Assembly: GCA_021160155.1 (NCBI GenBank)
Contig: JAGHDB010000213.1
Span: 1 to 5,838 of the forward strand
Length of the DNA: 5,838 nt
Direction: 5' to 3'
DNA from: Bacteroidales bacterium
Lineage (GTDB): Bacteria > Bacteroidota > Bacteroidia > Bacteroidales > UBA12481
The notes below the pieces were generated by a model. It made no database searches, had not been told where the DNA came from, and saw nothing but the letters and a program-made list of their open reading frames with translations. Of the stretch, positions 5,827 through 5,838 are shown one piece after another. Position 1 is the first letter of the stretch. Every line of letters starts with the position of its first letter. Position numbers and translations under genes: made by a program.

Positions 5827-5838
5827 TGAATAAAGAGG
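5826..5838 (+). CDS. Start of an unidentified gene, cut by window edge
   Basis: ATG at 5826-5828 overlaps the lpxA stop as TAATG, a usual form of translational coupling inside operons, and is followed by AAT AAA GAG (M-N-K-E) before the window ends. Four codons cannot identify a product. The gene may be a further member of the lipid A row or an unrelated downstream gene; the call rests only on the overlap and the strand. Confidence 0.4.

Overview
The window is an ordinary chromosomal housekeeping segment of a Gram-negative bacterium, almost certainly a member of the Bacteroidota. Four things point there: a single gene encoding LpxC fused to FabZ, the gene order HD-domain protein - lpxD - lpxC/fabZ - lpxA, Bacteroidota-type promoter boxes (TTTG / TAnnTTTG) instead of sigma70 boxes, and A/T-rich gene starts mostly without a strong Shine-Dalgarno sequence. 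Family or genus cannot be resolved from this sequence alone.

Layout. Positions 1-1102 are read leftwards: the start of nusA, cut by the left window edge, preceded in transcription order by rimP, 19 bp away. Positions 1103-1245 form a 143-bp divergent intergenic region. It holds a convincing leftward promoter and, just before rimP, a perfect 8-bp GC-rich hairpin with a GGAA loop followed by six U in the rimP transcript, which has the form of an intrinsic terminator or attenuator. Positions 1246-5826 are read rightwards as a tight gene row: a SAMHD1/dGTPase-like HD-domain phosphohydrolase, lpxD, the lpxC-fabZ fusion and lpxA, with gaps of 42, 48 and 18 bp. A further gene probably begins at 5826, overlapping the lpxA stop as TAATG, but only four codons are visible. 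No gene-free stretch exceeds 300 bp.

How the genes work together. RimP (30S maturation) and NusA (transcription elongation and termination) belong to the widely conserved translation/transcription operon that usually continues into infB. The rightward row supplies the first committed steps of lipid A synthesis. LpxA puts a 3-hydroxyacyl chain on UDP-GlcNAc, the LpxC domain deacetylates the product, and LpxD adds the second 3-hydroxyacyl chain. The FabZ domain, tied to LpxC, uses the same 3-hydroxyacyl-ACP pool for fatty acid elongation, so the cluster sits at the branch point between phospholipid and lipid A synthesis. The HD protein is probably co-transcribed with these genes, but its role is not known from the sequence.

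Nothing here looks like a mobile element, CRISPR array or wholly new system. The points most worth a second look are the attenuator-like hairpin before rimP-nusA, the overlapping hairpin and promoter box between lpxD and lpxC-fabZ, the HD-domain gene heading the lipid A row, and the Ala at the acyl-length ruler position of LpxA.
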